NCBI GenBank assembly: GCA_021206415.1
Contig: JAJOKG010000050.1
Span: 1-37,809 of the forward strand
DNA length: 37,809 nucleotides
Reading direction: 5' to 3'
Source: Sulfurospirillum sp.
GTDB lineage: Bacteria; Campylobacterota; Campylobacteria; Campylobacterales; Sulfurospirillaceae
The notes beneath the pieces are model-generated. The model saw only the letters and a program-made list of their open reading frames with translations, was not told where the DNA came from and did not search any database. The position numbers were made by a program, and so were the translations under genes. Shown here one piece after another: positions 29,865-37,809 of this stretch (the first letter of the stretch is position 1; each line of letters opens with the position of its first letter).

Positions 29865-30299
29865 ATGAAAAGTCAGTTCTCTAAAATTGCTAAAATTCGC
29901 AAACAAAAGCGTGATAGCATTGAGCGAGAACTGATTAAGCATCAAAATAAAGAACGTCTTATTCGTCACAAAATTAGCTCGCTTTATGATGAAATAGCGC
30001 ATACGCAAATGCCCAAAGAGGGTTTGGTTTCGGTTTTTTTAATGGCAAGTGAACAGAAAAGTCTTTTAAGTCTTGAAAAAAAACGGTATGAACAAGAGTT
30101 ACATTTGGTTGAAAAAGCAACCAAAACACTTCAAACAGAGTATCAAAAAGCACACGTTGAGTATGAAAAAATAAAATACCTTGAAGAGCAAGAACTTCAG
30201 GCGATGATGGCAAAGATTAAACGTCAAGAACAGCTTGATTTGGATGAGATATCGACTATGTTATTTGCGGGTGAAATGAATCAGAAAGGGAGAGAATGA
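29865..30299 (+). CDS. FliJ-like flagellar export coiled-coil protein
   Basis: The start is the ATG at 29865 (MKSQFSKIAKIRKQKRDSIERELIKHQNKERLI), not the TTG used by the track. The product of 144 residues is almost wholly an alpha-helical coiled coil rich in Lys, Glu and Gln, as in FliJ, the stalk-like protein that links the export ATPase FliI to the gate. The Helicobacter protein HP0256, next to purA, is a known FliJ relative, which supports the call. Sequence alone gives only a coiled coil. Its stop overlaps the next start by four bases. Confidence 0.72.
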   Translation: MKSQFSKIAKIRKQKRDSIERELIKHQNKERLIRHKISSLYDEIAHTQMPKEGLVSVFLMASEQKSLLSLEKKRYEQELHLVEKATKTLQTEYQKAHVEYEKIKYLEEQELQAMMAKIKRQEQLDLDEISTMLFAGEMNQKGRE

Positions 30300-30826
30300 G
30301 AAGAGTTTGGATTCTTTTAATTGCGTCATTTTTGTATGCAGAAACCATTGATTGTACGAAAGTTTTTGAAGAACGCAAAAGTGAGTTATTAAAAGAGATT
30401 GAGAAAATTGATGAAGCCAGACAATCCTTTGAAGCCCTTCAAGCAGCCACCAATACCCTTTTTGAAAAACAGAAAAATGCTTTAAATGAAAAAGAGACTG
30501 CTTTAGCGAAAACAAAAGAGGAGATTTTAGCCAAAGAGAAGCAAATTGCATTGATGCTTGAAGAAAACAAAAAACTTTTAGCACAAATTGAGGCGAAGAA
30601 AAACGATAAACTTGATGAAACCTATATCAAAATGAAAGATGCTGCAGCTGCAGCGATTATTGAAAAACTTCCTGTGCATGAAGGTGCTGCTATTTTATTT
30701 GGATTGCCTCCTAAAAAAATTGTCACAAATTATGGCAAAAATGGATCCTCAAATTGCCTCGGAGATTACACAAAAGCCTCAAAAAAAGGTCCTCCTTTTG
30801 TTGAAAACAATCAAACGAAAGAGTGA
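30296..30826 (+). CDS. MotE-like periplasmic/flagellar protein (frameshifts near the end)
   Basis: The product starts MRRVWILLIASFLYAETIDCTKVFEE, with a signal peptide-like opening, then a long coiled coil (residues about 30-105). The C-terminal part, DAAAAAIIEKLPVHEGAAILFGLPPKK, followed after a break at the A7 run near 30713-30719 by LSQIMAKMDPQIASEITQ, matches the MgtE-N-type fold of MotE. MotE is a chaperone for the stator protein MotB in Campylobacter jejuni (Cj1496c, remembered). The 3' end is uncertain: a second cluster of indels near 30773-30786 decides between KLKKGPPFVENNQTKE (stop 30826) and an end at 30869. I prefer the first. Confidence 0.7.
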   Translation: MRRVWILLIASFLYAETIDCTKVFEERKSELLKEIEKIDEARQSFEALQAATNTLFEKQKNALNEKETALAKTKEEILAKEKQIALMLEENKKLLAQIEAKKNDKLDETYIKMKDAAAAAIIEKLPVHEGAAILFGLPPKKIVTNYGKNGSSNCLGDYTKASKKGPPFVENNQTKE

Positions 30827-30910
30827 CAAAACCCTTACAAATTTTTCTCTAAACAGATATTTACCTTAGCTTCGATACAATGTGTGAAAATTCAGAAGTA
30901 AGGTTTATGG

Positions 30911-31465
30911 ATGAAAATCAGATTGCCTCATGCCCCTTATATAGCCAATAAAATAGCGATCGATATTTTAAATTGCGGATTTGTTACCATGTTCAAGGGC
31001 TTGGAGCCTGTTGTCAAAGTTGCAGAAGATTTGATTGTCGAAGATATTAAAAAAGAGACAGCATTGGAAGAACGTGTTATTGAGATTTTGGATCAAAATG
31101 AAGATGAGATGGAATTTCAACGGGTTGACCGAAGAAATATGTTTTGGTTGATTAAGAAAAAACTCGCACGTGAGTTTGGTGTGATTTTATCGTATGAAGA
31201 TAGATACAATGAAGTGGCACATAAAATTTTAGAAACGTGTTGGAAACAGGGATTAATTGAATACAATGTTTCCGAAAATCGTATTAAGAATGTCGTATAT
31301 ATGGCTATTGAATCTTATGTGGAACATTTTCAAGAGATTGAAAACGAAGTAGCAGATAAAATAGCGAATTATAAGCGCAAACTTGTCCCTGGTTCTGAAG
31401 AGTATGATTTGATTTTTGAGAAGCTTTATGAAGAAGAGCTAAGAAGAAGAGGAATGTTATCATGA
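30911..31465 (+). CDS. DUF507 family protein
   Basis: The 184-residue protein (MKIRLPHAPYIANKIAIDILNCGFVTMFKG) matches the DUF507 family as I remember it from Campylobacter (Cj1495c), where it also sits between the MotE gene and carA. It has an acidic, helical middle (EDIKKETALEERVIEILDQNEDEME) and the segment WLIKKKLAREFGVILSYEDRYNEVA. No signal peptide, membrane segment or catalytic motif is visible. The stop overlaps the carA start by four bases (ATGA), implying coupled translation. Function unknown. Confidence 0.8.
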   Translation: MKIRLPHAPYIANKIAIDILNCGFVTMFKGLEPVVKVAEDLIVEDIKKETALEERVIEILDQNEDEMEFQRVDRRNMFWLIKKKLAREFGVILSYEDRYNEVAHKILETCWKQGLIEYNVSENRIKNVVYMAIESYVEHFQEIENEVADKIANYKRKLVPGSEEYDLIFEKLYEEELRRRGMLS

Positions 31466-32596
31466 TGTTAAAACCTGTATGGATTTATCTTGAAAATGGT
31501 GTTTTTTTAGAAGCCAAAAGTTTTGGTTTTGAGGGCTCAAAAACGGGTGAAATTGTTTTTAATACCTCAATGAGTGGCTATCAAGAGATTATGAGTGATC
31601 CAAGTTACGCAGGACAATTTGTCGTTTTCACCATGCCTGAAATTGGTATTGTTGGGTGTAATGATGACGATATGGAAAGCCAAAGCGTTCATGCCAGTGG
31701 TATGTTTGTCAGAAGTTTGAATGAAATGCCTTCGAATTTTAGAGCGAGAGAAAACTTACCTTCCCTTTTGAAAAAACATGAAAGTATGGGAATCTGTGAA
31801 ATTGACACACGCTACCTTACCAAGATGATTCGAGATGGTGGTCCTCAAATGATGATTGCCTCAACTGAGGTAAGCGATAAAAGAAAAACTGAAAGAGATG
31901 CTCAAAAATAGCCCTCGTATTGAAGAGGTTAATTATATTGAGCAGGTTGGAACTAAAAAAATCTTATTTACATGTAAAAGGTGTTTGGAACGCTGAAACG
32001 CAGTCTTACAATGCTGCTCAAAACACTTTAGGCAAAAAAATTGTAGCGGTTGATTTTGGTATTAAGCGTAATATTTTAAATGAATTGTGTGCAACAGGAC
32101 TTGAGGTTGAAGTCATCCCTCATGATTTTAGTGCCGATGAGATTATTGAGCGCTATAAAAAAGGAGAGATTCACGGACTCTTTTTATCCAACGGGCCGGG
32201 AGATCCTCTTATTCTTAAAAAAAGAGGCTGCGCAAAATTACCAAATTAATTGAAGCAAAAGTGCCTATGTTTGGTATTTGTTTAGGACATCAACTGCTTT
32301 CTATTGCGCATGGGCATCCAACTTACAAATTGAAATTTGGTCAGCACGGTGGTAACCATCCTGTGAAAAACACAAAAACGAATATTGTTGAGATTACCGC
32401 ACAAAATCATAATTACAATGTTCCAGAATCCGTCTGCTCTATTGCAAAGGTAACCCATATCAATCTTTTTGACAATACCATTGAAGGGTTGGAGTATAAC
32501 GATGCACCTATCTTTTCAGTGCAACATCACCCCGAAGCTAGTCCTGGTCCACACGAAAGTAAATACATTTTTCAAGAGTTTGCTAATCGACTTTAA
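31462..32596 (+). CDS. carA: carbamoyl-phosphate synthase small (glutamine amidotransferase) subunit (four frameshifts)
   Basis: CarA supplies ammonia from glutamine to CarB for pyrimidine and arginine synthesis. The N-terminal domain is clear (FGFEGSKTGEIVFNTSMSGYQEIMSDPSYAGQ and EIDTRYLTKMIRDGG). The amidotransferase domain has VDFGIKRNILN, LSNGPGDP, the catalytic Cys in MFGICLGHQLL and the His/Glu of SVQHHPEASPGPHE. Four extra bases break it: near 31880, at A7 near 31954-31960, at A7 near 32217-32223 and at A4 near 32235-32238. All follow from one extra A. Restored length is about 376 residues. One palindrome copy lies inside and a 26-base palindrome lies just behind. carB is not in the window. 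Confidence 0.92.
31967..31978. repeat. TTTACATGTAAA palindrome in carA
   Basis: A perfect 12-base copy read as Tyr-Leu-His-Val-Lys in the linker between the two CarA domains, where the family varies. Confidence 0.9.
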
Positions 32597-32615
32597 ATCA
32601 ACTTATTTTGCGTAT

Positions 32616-32641
32616 GTTTATCTTTACATGTAAAGATAAAC
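32616..32641. repeat. 26-base perfect palindrome containing TTTACATGTAAA
   Basis: The arm GTTTATCTTTACA is followed without a gap by its exact reverse complement; the 12-base TTTACATGTAAA core is at 32623-32634. As RNA the stem would extend a few more pairs, including one G-U, with CATG as its loop. It lies 19 bases after the carA stop, with no T run behind it. It could help end carA transcription or bind a dimeric protein; neither is shown. Confidence 0.92.
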
Positions 32642-32669
32642 GTACCCATCTTCGTTAAGGAGCAGTGCT

Positions 32670-33350
32670 ATAAACGCTATTGATATTTCAGCCATTATAA
32701 GTGTTGCATTTTTAGGAAGTTTAGGGCACTGCATTGGTATGTGTGGAGGATTTGTGATGGCGTACAGTAGCGCTAAAATTGATCCAACATCTTCATCCTT
32801 TCATCAATTCCTTTCTCATTTTATTTATAATGTAGGGCGCATCAGTGCTTATATTATTTTGGGGATACTTTTTGGTGCACTGGGGAGCCTTTTTACCTTT
32901 TCTGCATACGTGAGCGGTTATTTTTATTTTTTTGCTGGCATCGTTATGGTTTTAATGGGACTCTCTATGATGGGAAAAATGAAGTTTCTTACCTCTTTAG
33001 AATCGAATATTGCATTTCATCCTTTGATTAAAAAAATTTTTTCGCATTTGATTCATACTAAAACATTAGTAAGTTTTTATGGATTGGGTTTATTAAATGG
33101 CTTTTTACCTTGTGGATTAGTCTATTTTTTTTTAGCAACAGCTGTCAACATCAGGTTCAGCCATACAAGGCGCTCTCACCATGGCTCTTTTGGCATGGCA
33201 ACCATGCCTGCCATGCTTGGTCTTGGATATGTCGTGGGTTTTTTGAAAGGAAGTGGTTTTCGGGAACTGATGATTAAGCTTGCTTCCTTAATTATTATCG
33301 TGTATGGCATTTATATGTCTTATGTTGGTTTTGCAGCAGTTGCAAGATGA
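32670..33350 (+). CDS. TauE/SafE (COG2836-type) membrane protein, two compensating frameshifts
   Basis: The restored protein of about 226 residues has some six membrane segments and the conserved N-terminal GSLGHCIGMCGGFVMAY motif, typical of the heavy-metal/cytochrome-oxidase-associated branch of the TauE/SafE family. The middle has LLNGFLPCGLVYFFLATAV, with a second conserved CG. The track starts at 32739, inside that motif; the reading frame extends back to an ATA at 32670 set seven bases after AAGGAG. Residues read as NIRFSHTRRSHHGSF are out of frame between an extra A near 33147 and a missing T near 33187; the family would have TSGSAIQGALTMALFG. Its place near ccoNOQP fits a role in copper or oxidase assembly (inference). 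Confidence 0.75.
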   Translation: MNAIDISAIISVAFLGSLGHCIGMCGGFVMAYSSAKIDPTSSSFHQFLSHFIYNVGRISAYIILGILFGALGSLFTFSAYVSGYFYFFAGIVMVLMGLSMMGKMKFLTSLESNIAFHPLIKKIFSHLIHTKTLVSFYGLGLLNGFLPCGLVYFFLATAVNIRFSHTRRSHHGSFGMATMPAMLGLGYVVGFLKGSGFRELMIKLASLIIIVYGIYMSYVGFAAVAR

Positions 33351-34619
33351 AATTAGAACAATATCAACAGGCTATTGAGAGTAGTAATATTATCTCTAAA
33401 ACAGATGTTAATGGGATTATTACCTTTGTGAATGATGAGTTTTGTAAAATTTCTGGTTATACGCAAGACGAATTGATTGGGCAAAATCATAATATCGTTA
33501 GGCATCCTGATGTACCTGCTTCTACGTTTAAACAATTGTGGCAAACGATTCTTCAAAAAAAAACGTATAAATCAACCGTTAAAAATAGAGCGAAAGATGG
33601 CTCAACATTTTATGTCAATACGACGGTTTTCCCAATTTTGGATGAGCAAGGAGAGATTGAAGAGTTTATTGCGATTCGATATGATGTAACAGAGAGTGTT
33701 AGGTTAAGCGAAGCATTGATTGCTAAAGATGAAGAGCTAGAAGATCTAAACGCAACGTTGGAAAAGCGAGTTCAAGAGCAGACAAAAGCCTTGGTGGAGT
33801 TAAACCAAACCTTAGAAGAGCGTGTCAAAGAAGAGGTTGAAAAAAACCGTGAGAAAGATCGATTTTTGTTTCAACAATCTCGTTTAGCTTCGATGGGAGA
33901 GATGATTGCCAATATTGCGCATCAATGGAGACAGCCTCTTTCTGAGCTTACAATTACCCTTATCAGATGAAAAAAGTTTACACCAAGCAAGATAACAATA
34001 AAGATGAAGCGTTTGAGCAGAGTTACATGCATGCGAAAAAGATTATTTCAAAAATGTCTGAAACAATTGAAGATTTTCGTAATTTTTTTAGTCCTGAACG
34101 TCAAAGCGATCTTTTTACACTCAGCAGTGTGGCGCAAGAAGCCATAGATATTATGCATGGAACATTAGAGCGAAATGGGGTATATATTGATTTGTGTATT
34201 AAAAATGATGTGAAAATTCAGGGCTATTTTAATGAATTTTCACAAGTACTTATCAATTTAATGAACAATTCAATAGATGCATTTAGTTTATCTAAACTGA
34301 AAAAGAAATTAATTTATATTGAAATTGACACATCGATACAAGGAGATGCTATAATACGCATTTGTGACAATGCCGGTGGCATTGAAGCGGGCATTTTGGA
34401 TAAGATTTTTGAGCCTTATTTTACGACCAAACATGCAAGTTCGGGCACAGGGCTTGGGCTTTATATGAGTAAAATGATTGTTAACAACAGCATGAAAGGA
34501 CTCATTATCGCAGAGAATAAAAATAATGGGGCTTGTTTTACCATAACTATACCCGCAGTAAAAAGAGTAAAGGGGAAGAGGATGAGCGGATTATCGAAAT
34601 TAACGGTTTTATTTGTTGA
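33347..34619 (+). CDS. PAS-domain sensor histidine kinase (frameshift)
   Basis: An N-terminal PAS domain (residues about 5-120: FVNDEFCKISGYTQDELIGQNHNIVRHPDVP, then FIAIRYDVTE) resembles the aerotaxis/redox PAS type. A coiled coil (about 125-175) follows, then the phospho-acceptor region RLASMGEMIANIAHQWRQPLSEL with His near residue 195. A missing T near 33965 separates this from LTITLIQ-MKKVYTKQ. The ATPase domain follows: INLMNNSIDAF (N box), ICDNAGGIE (G1), FEPYFTTK (F), GTGLGLYMSKMI (G2). No membrane segment is seen, so it should be cytoplasmic. The end is uncertain: as read it fuses to the response regulator; one more A near 34560 gives a stop at 34617-34619. Confidence 0.85.
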
Positions 34620-35261
34620 AGATGAAGAGTATTTAAGAGAAGCACTTCACAAAGCAATGGCAGATGAATTTGCCAAATGCATACTCGCACGTGACGGTGA
34701 AGATGGGTTGAAAAAATTTAAAAAATATAAACCAGATATAGTGATTACGGATATTATGATGCCTATTATGGATGGTTTGAGTATGGCGAAAGAGATTAAA
34801 AATCTTTCTAAGCAAACGCCCATTGTTATTTTCAGCGCTTTTAGCGAAAAAGAAAAACTTTTAGAAGCTATTGATGTGGGTATTGATAAATATTTAATTA
34901 AGCCTATCGATCCTGATGAACTCTTAAAAACGTTGCATTTGCTTTCTAAAGAATTGTTTGATGAAAATGATCTTGTAGAACTAGGCTCAGGTTATCAGTT
35001 GATAAAAATAGACGGGTTTTAGTCAAAGAGGGAGAAACGATTTTTCTAACGAAAAAAGAGTTACTTTTTATCTCTATTTTAGTTAAAAATTTGGGTGTAT
35101 TTGTTTTACACGATGAGATAAAAAAGTATGTTTGGACGAACAAAAAAGTAACAGATTCAGCAATTCGTACCTTTATTAAACGTGTTCGTGAGAAAACGGA
35201 CAAAGATTTTATTAAAAATATCCCAGGACTTGGGTATAAAATTAACACGCAAGAACGATAA
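34582..35261 (+). CDS. two-component response regulator, winged-helix type (frameshift)
   Basis: The ATG at 34582 lies behind GGGGAAGAGG. The receiver domain (MSGLSKLTVLFVEDEEYLREAL) has the acidic pair near residues 12-14, the phospho-Asp in PDIVITDIMMPIMDG near 55, a Ser in VIFSAFSE and the Lys in YLIKPIDPDEL. A missing T at about 35000 breaks the linker. Restored, it continues QFDKNRRVLVKEGETIFLTKKELLFISILVKN and ends AIRTFIKRVREKTDKDFIKNIPGLGYKI, an OmpR-type DNA-binding domain. About 226 residues. It is the natural partner of the preceding kinase. The target genes are unknown; the adjacent cco operon is an obvious candidate. Confidence 0.87.
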
Positions 35262-35284
35262 TCTCATTGTTCTTGCTTTCTTCC
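35249..35284 (+). terminator. probable terminator behind the response regulator
   Basis: GCAAGAAC (35249-35256) pairs with GTTCTTGC (35269-35276) around a 12-base loop and is followed by TTTCTTCC. The stem overlaps the last codons of the regulator. It separates that unit from ccoN. Confidence 0.6.
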
Positions 35285-35360
35285 TATTTAAATATTTTTT
35301 CCATATTTTTCATTTAACACAAATTTAATCTTATTAAGCTTTATTGCAGATTCTCTTCAC

Positions 35361-35366
35361 TATAAT
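35361..35366 (+). promoter_or_regulatory. -10 box of the cco operon promoter
   Basis: TATAAT lies 52 bases before the ccoN start in an AT-rich gap. No clear -35 hexamer is present, as often in Campylobacterota. Between this box and the gene is a direct repeat TGTGA-N6-TGTGA (35377-35392), a possible site for a CRP/FNR-like regulator, although such sites are normally inverted. Confidence 0.55.
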
Positions 35367-35418
35367 TTCTACATTATGTGATATTTTTGTGACATAAAAA
35401 GACAAACAGGAGGAATTG

Positions 35419-36884
35419 ATGCAGGCTAATCATGCATTGAACTATGATTATTCAGTAGCGAAATGTTTTACCTACGCAACGATTCTATTTGGAATCATTG
35501 GTATGTTAATAGGCGTTGTTATTGCCTATCAGATGGCTTTCCCTGAGTTAAATTACTTGGCGGGCGAGTATGGTACGTTTGGTCGTTTAAGACCACTGCA
35601 TACCTCAGGGGTTATTTTTGGCTTTTTGTTGAGTGGAATTTTTGCTACTTGGTACTATATCGGGCAAAGAGTACTCAAAGTTTCTATGGCAGAATCACCT
35701 TTTTTGATGGTCTTAGGAAAGCTTCATTTTTGGCTTTATATGCTTGTCATGATTATAGCCGTGGTCAATCTTTTTTTAGGATCGGTACCTCTAAAGAGTA
35801 TGCAGAGTTAGAATGGCCACTGGATATCGCGGTGGTGGTTGTATGGGTTATGTGGGGTATTAGTATTTTTGGTTTGATTGGTATCAGACGTGAAAAGACT
35901 CTTTATATCTCTATGTGGTACTTTATTGCAACCTTTTTAGGTGTAGCAATGCTTTATCTTTTTAATAATATGGCAGTTCCGACCTATTTTGTTGCAGGGA
36001 TGGGTAAATGGTATCACTCTGTTTCCATGTATGCTGGAACCAATGATGCGATGGTTCAATGGTGGTATGGACATAATGCGGTTGCATTCGTTTTCACTGT
36101 GCCTATTATTGCCATGATTTATTACTTTTTGCCTAAAGAATCAGGTCAGCCTGTTTTTTCTTATAAGTTATCTCTTCTTTCATTTTGGGGTTTAATGTTT
36201 GTCTATCTTTGGGCAGGTGGTCACCATTTACTCTACTCTACGGTACCTGATTGGGTTCAAACGATGGGTTCTATTTTCTCTGTTATTTTGATTCTTCCAT
36301 CATGGGGTAGTGCGATTAACATGCTTCTTACGATGAAAGGACAATGGGGTCAACTCAAAGAGAATCCTTTGATTAAATTTATGATTTTTGCTTCAACCTT
36401 TTACATGTTAAGTACACTCGAAGGTCCAATTCAGGCGATTAAATCTGTTAATGCGTTAGCACACTTTACCGATTGGATTCCAGGTCACGTTCATGATGGT
36501 ACATTGGGTTGGGTTGGCTTTATGACCATGGCAGCCTTGTATCATATGGCGCCACGTATGTATAAACGTGAACTTTACAGTAAAAAATTGATGGAATCTC
36601 AATTTTGGATTCAAACCACAGGTATTGTGATGTACTTTTCAAGCATGTGGATTGCGGGCATTACACAAGGTATGATGTGGAGAGCAACGGATCAATACGG
36701 AAATCTTGCTTACTCTTTCATTGATACCGTAACCGTACTCATTCCTTACTATGCGCTTCGTGCGACAGGTGGATTGTTGTATTTAATTGGTTTCTTTATG
36801 TTTGCGTATAATTTATATAAAACCATGACTGTAAGTAAAGCAATTGAGCGAGAACCTCAAAATGCTTCACCTATGGCAGCGTAA
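35419..36884 (+). CDS. ccoN: cbb3-type cytochrome c oxidase subunit I (one frameshift)
   Basis: CcoN is the catalytic heme-copper subunit of the high-affinity terminal oxidase. The ATG at 35419 follows AGGAGG. The heme-ligand segments are RPLHTSGVIFGFLL and HFTDWIPGHVHDGTLGW; the copper-B ligands lie in MVQWWYGHNAVAFVF and WAGGHHLLYSTVPDW. The frame breaks near 35780-35784, where a missing G gives LFLGIGTSKEYAELEWPLD. Restored length is about 488 residues, normal for the family. ccoO follows 15 bases later. Expression under low oxygen is usual for this oxidase; the regulator is not shown. Confidence 0.95.
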
Positions 36885-36899
36885 GGGGAGGGTAGAATT

Positions 36900-37565
36900 A
36901 TGTTTCATTGGTTAGAAAAAAACCCATTCTTTTTTGCGGTAGGTGTCTTTTTAGTAATTGCGTATGCGGGTGTTGTGACGATTCTTCCAGACTTTATGGA
37001 GAGTGCACGACCTGTAACAGGTACGAAACCTTATACGGTTTTAGAACTTGCGGGTCGTCATGTTTATATTAAAGATAGCTGTAATGCGTGTCACTCACAG
37101 TTGGTTCGTCCTTTTAAATCTGAGACAGATCGTTATGGTATGTACTCTTTAAGTGGTGAATATGCATACGATCGACCATTTCTTTGGGGAAGTAAACGTA
37201 CGGGTCCTGACTTGATGAGGGTTGGAAATTACCGAACGACGGATTGGCATGAATACCATATGTTAGCACCTCAAAGTGTTGTTCCTGGCTCTATTATGCC
37301 AGCCTATAAGCATATGTTTAAGAACAATGCGGATATTGAAACAGCTTATGCTGAAGCATTAACCGTTAAAAACGTTTTCAATGTTCCTTATGATCAGCCA
37401 GATATGCCTAAACTTGGAACCTATGATGAGGCAAAAAAAGCACTCATGGAAGAGGCAGCTTTGATTGTTGCCGATATGAAAGATTCTGAGGTTAAAGAGG
37501 CTTTCAAGCGTGGTGAGATTAAAGAGATTGTGGCAATTATAGCCTATCTCAACAGTTTAAAATAA
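36900..37565 (+). CDS. ccoO: cbb3-type cytochrome c oxidase subunit II, monoheme c
   Basis: The 221-residue subunit starts MFHWLEKNPFFFAVGVFLVIAYAGVVTILPDF, with one membrane anchor, so the heme domain is periplasmic. The heme c site CNACH is near residue 60, followed by SQLVRPFKSETDRYG, and the axial Met is in VPGSIMPAYKHMF. It passes electrons to CcoN. It is intact, with a GGGGAGGG ribosome binding site just before. Confidence 0.96.
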   Translation: MFHWLEKNPFFFAVGVFLVIAYAGVVTILPDFMESARPVTGTKPYTVLELAGRHVYIKDSCNACHSQLVRPFKSETDRYGMYSLSGEYAYDRPFLWGSKRTGPDLMRVGNYRTTDWHEYHMLAPQSVVPGSIMPAYKHMFKNNADIETAYAEALTVKNVFNVPYDQPDMPKLGTYDEAKKALMEEAALIVADMKDSEVKEAFKRGEIKEIVAIIAYLNSLK

Positions 37566-37581
37566 GGTGCACACGGTGAAT

Positions 37582-37792
37582 ATGGAAACAATTAGAGAGC
37601 TTCAAGCGTATGGTTATATCTTTTTTACGATTTTTTTAGCCGTCATTTTGTACAGCTATTTGTATCATTTGTATAAGGCTGAAAAAAAAAGGTACAAGAA
37701 ACTATGAGCAGTATTCTAATATTGCTTTGCATGATAATCTTGACGATGCTCCAGTTGAATCCCGTACACCGTCGAATAAAGAGAAAGAATAA
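37582..37792 (+). CDS. ccoQ: cbb3-type oxidase small subunit CcoQ (frameshift)
   Basis: Not in the ORF track. It starts METIRELQAYGYIFFTIFLAVILYSYLYHLYKAEKK, a single membrane helix with a basic tail, as in CcoQ. As read, it stops at 41 residues (37707). The A9 run at 37682-37690 with one base fewer gives GTRNYEQYSNIALHDNLDDAPVESR and a stop at 37790-37792, about 69 residues, which fits the size and acidic tail of Campylobacterota CcoQ. It stabilises the oxidase complex. The next start follows 13 bases on. Confidence 0.8.
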
Positions 37793-37805
37793 AGAGGAGC
37801 AATAG

Positions 37806-37809
37806 ATGA
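37806..37809 (+). CDS. start codon of a presumed ccoP, cut by the window end
   Basis: An ATG follows GAGGAGC at the very end of the window, in the place where ccoP, the diheme subunit III, stands in ccoNOQP operons. Only one codon is visible, so the identity is from context alone. Confidence 0.45.

Overview
The window is a stretch of chromosome from a Campylobacterota (epsilonproteobacterial) genome, most like Sulfurospirillum or a close relative. This rests on the AT-rich composition, the protein sequences, a ribosomal super-operon without an rpmD (L30) gene, the NifU-like/murE/ybaB/PDZ/ispA/tkt block and the purA/fliJ/motE-like/DUF507/carA block (both remembered from Campylobacter jejuni), and a ccoNOQP oxidase operon at the right end. 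The genus is inference; I could not run a search.

Layout. 1-762 (minus): the broken, left-truncated end of an AAA-type ATP-binding protein. 852-14819 (plus): fused S10-spc-alpha ribosomal cluster (rpsJ to rplQ, with secY, map, infA and rpoA), from a good sigma70-type promoter to a rho-independent terminator. A structured leader with a possible pseudoknot precedes rpmJ-rpsM. 14926-22422 (plus): NifU-like protein, repeat protein, murE, panD, ybaB, exported PDZ protein, ispA, tkt and a HAD phosphatase. 22427-26401 (minus): two tandem methyl-accepting chemotaxis proteins. 26623-32596 (plus): class V aminotransferase, hisZ-like gene, purA, fliJ-like, motE-like, DUF507 and carA. 32670-35261 (plus): TauE/SafE-type membrane protein, PAS histidine kinase and response regulator. 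35361-37809 (plus): ccoN, ccoO, ccoQ and the first codon of a presumed ccoP.

How the genes work together. The first third is translation, transcription and secretion machinery. The middle joins cell-wall, pantothenate, isoprenoid, pentose-phosphate, purine, histidine and pyrimidine/arginine steps with flagellar and chemotaxis genes. The right end is respiration under low oxygen, with a PAS two-component pair directly upstream that could regulate it (inference).

Two cross-cutting observations matter most. First, about 30 single-base indels, mostly one extra base in an A or T run, break essential genes (rplC, rplW, rpsS, rpoA, map, murE, carA, ccoN). This looks like homopolymer sequencing error, so I annotate full-length genes across the breaks. 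Second, the palindrome TTACATGTAA occurs 13 times against roughly 0.1 expected from base composition. It lies inside genes, mostly read as Leu-His-Val, and between genes, but is absent from the ribosomal-protein genes. It is the best candidate here for an undescribed genome-wide element.
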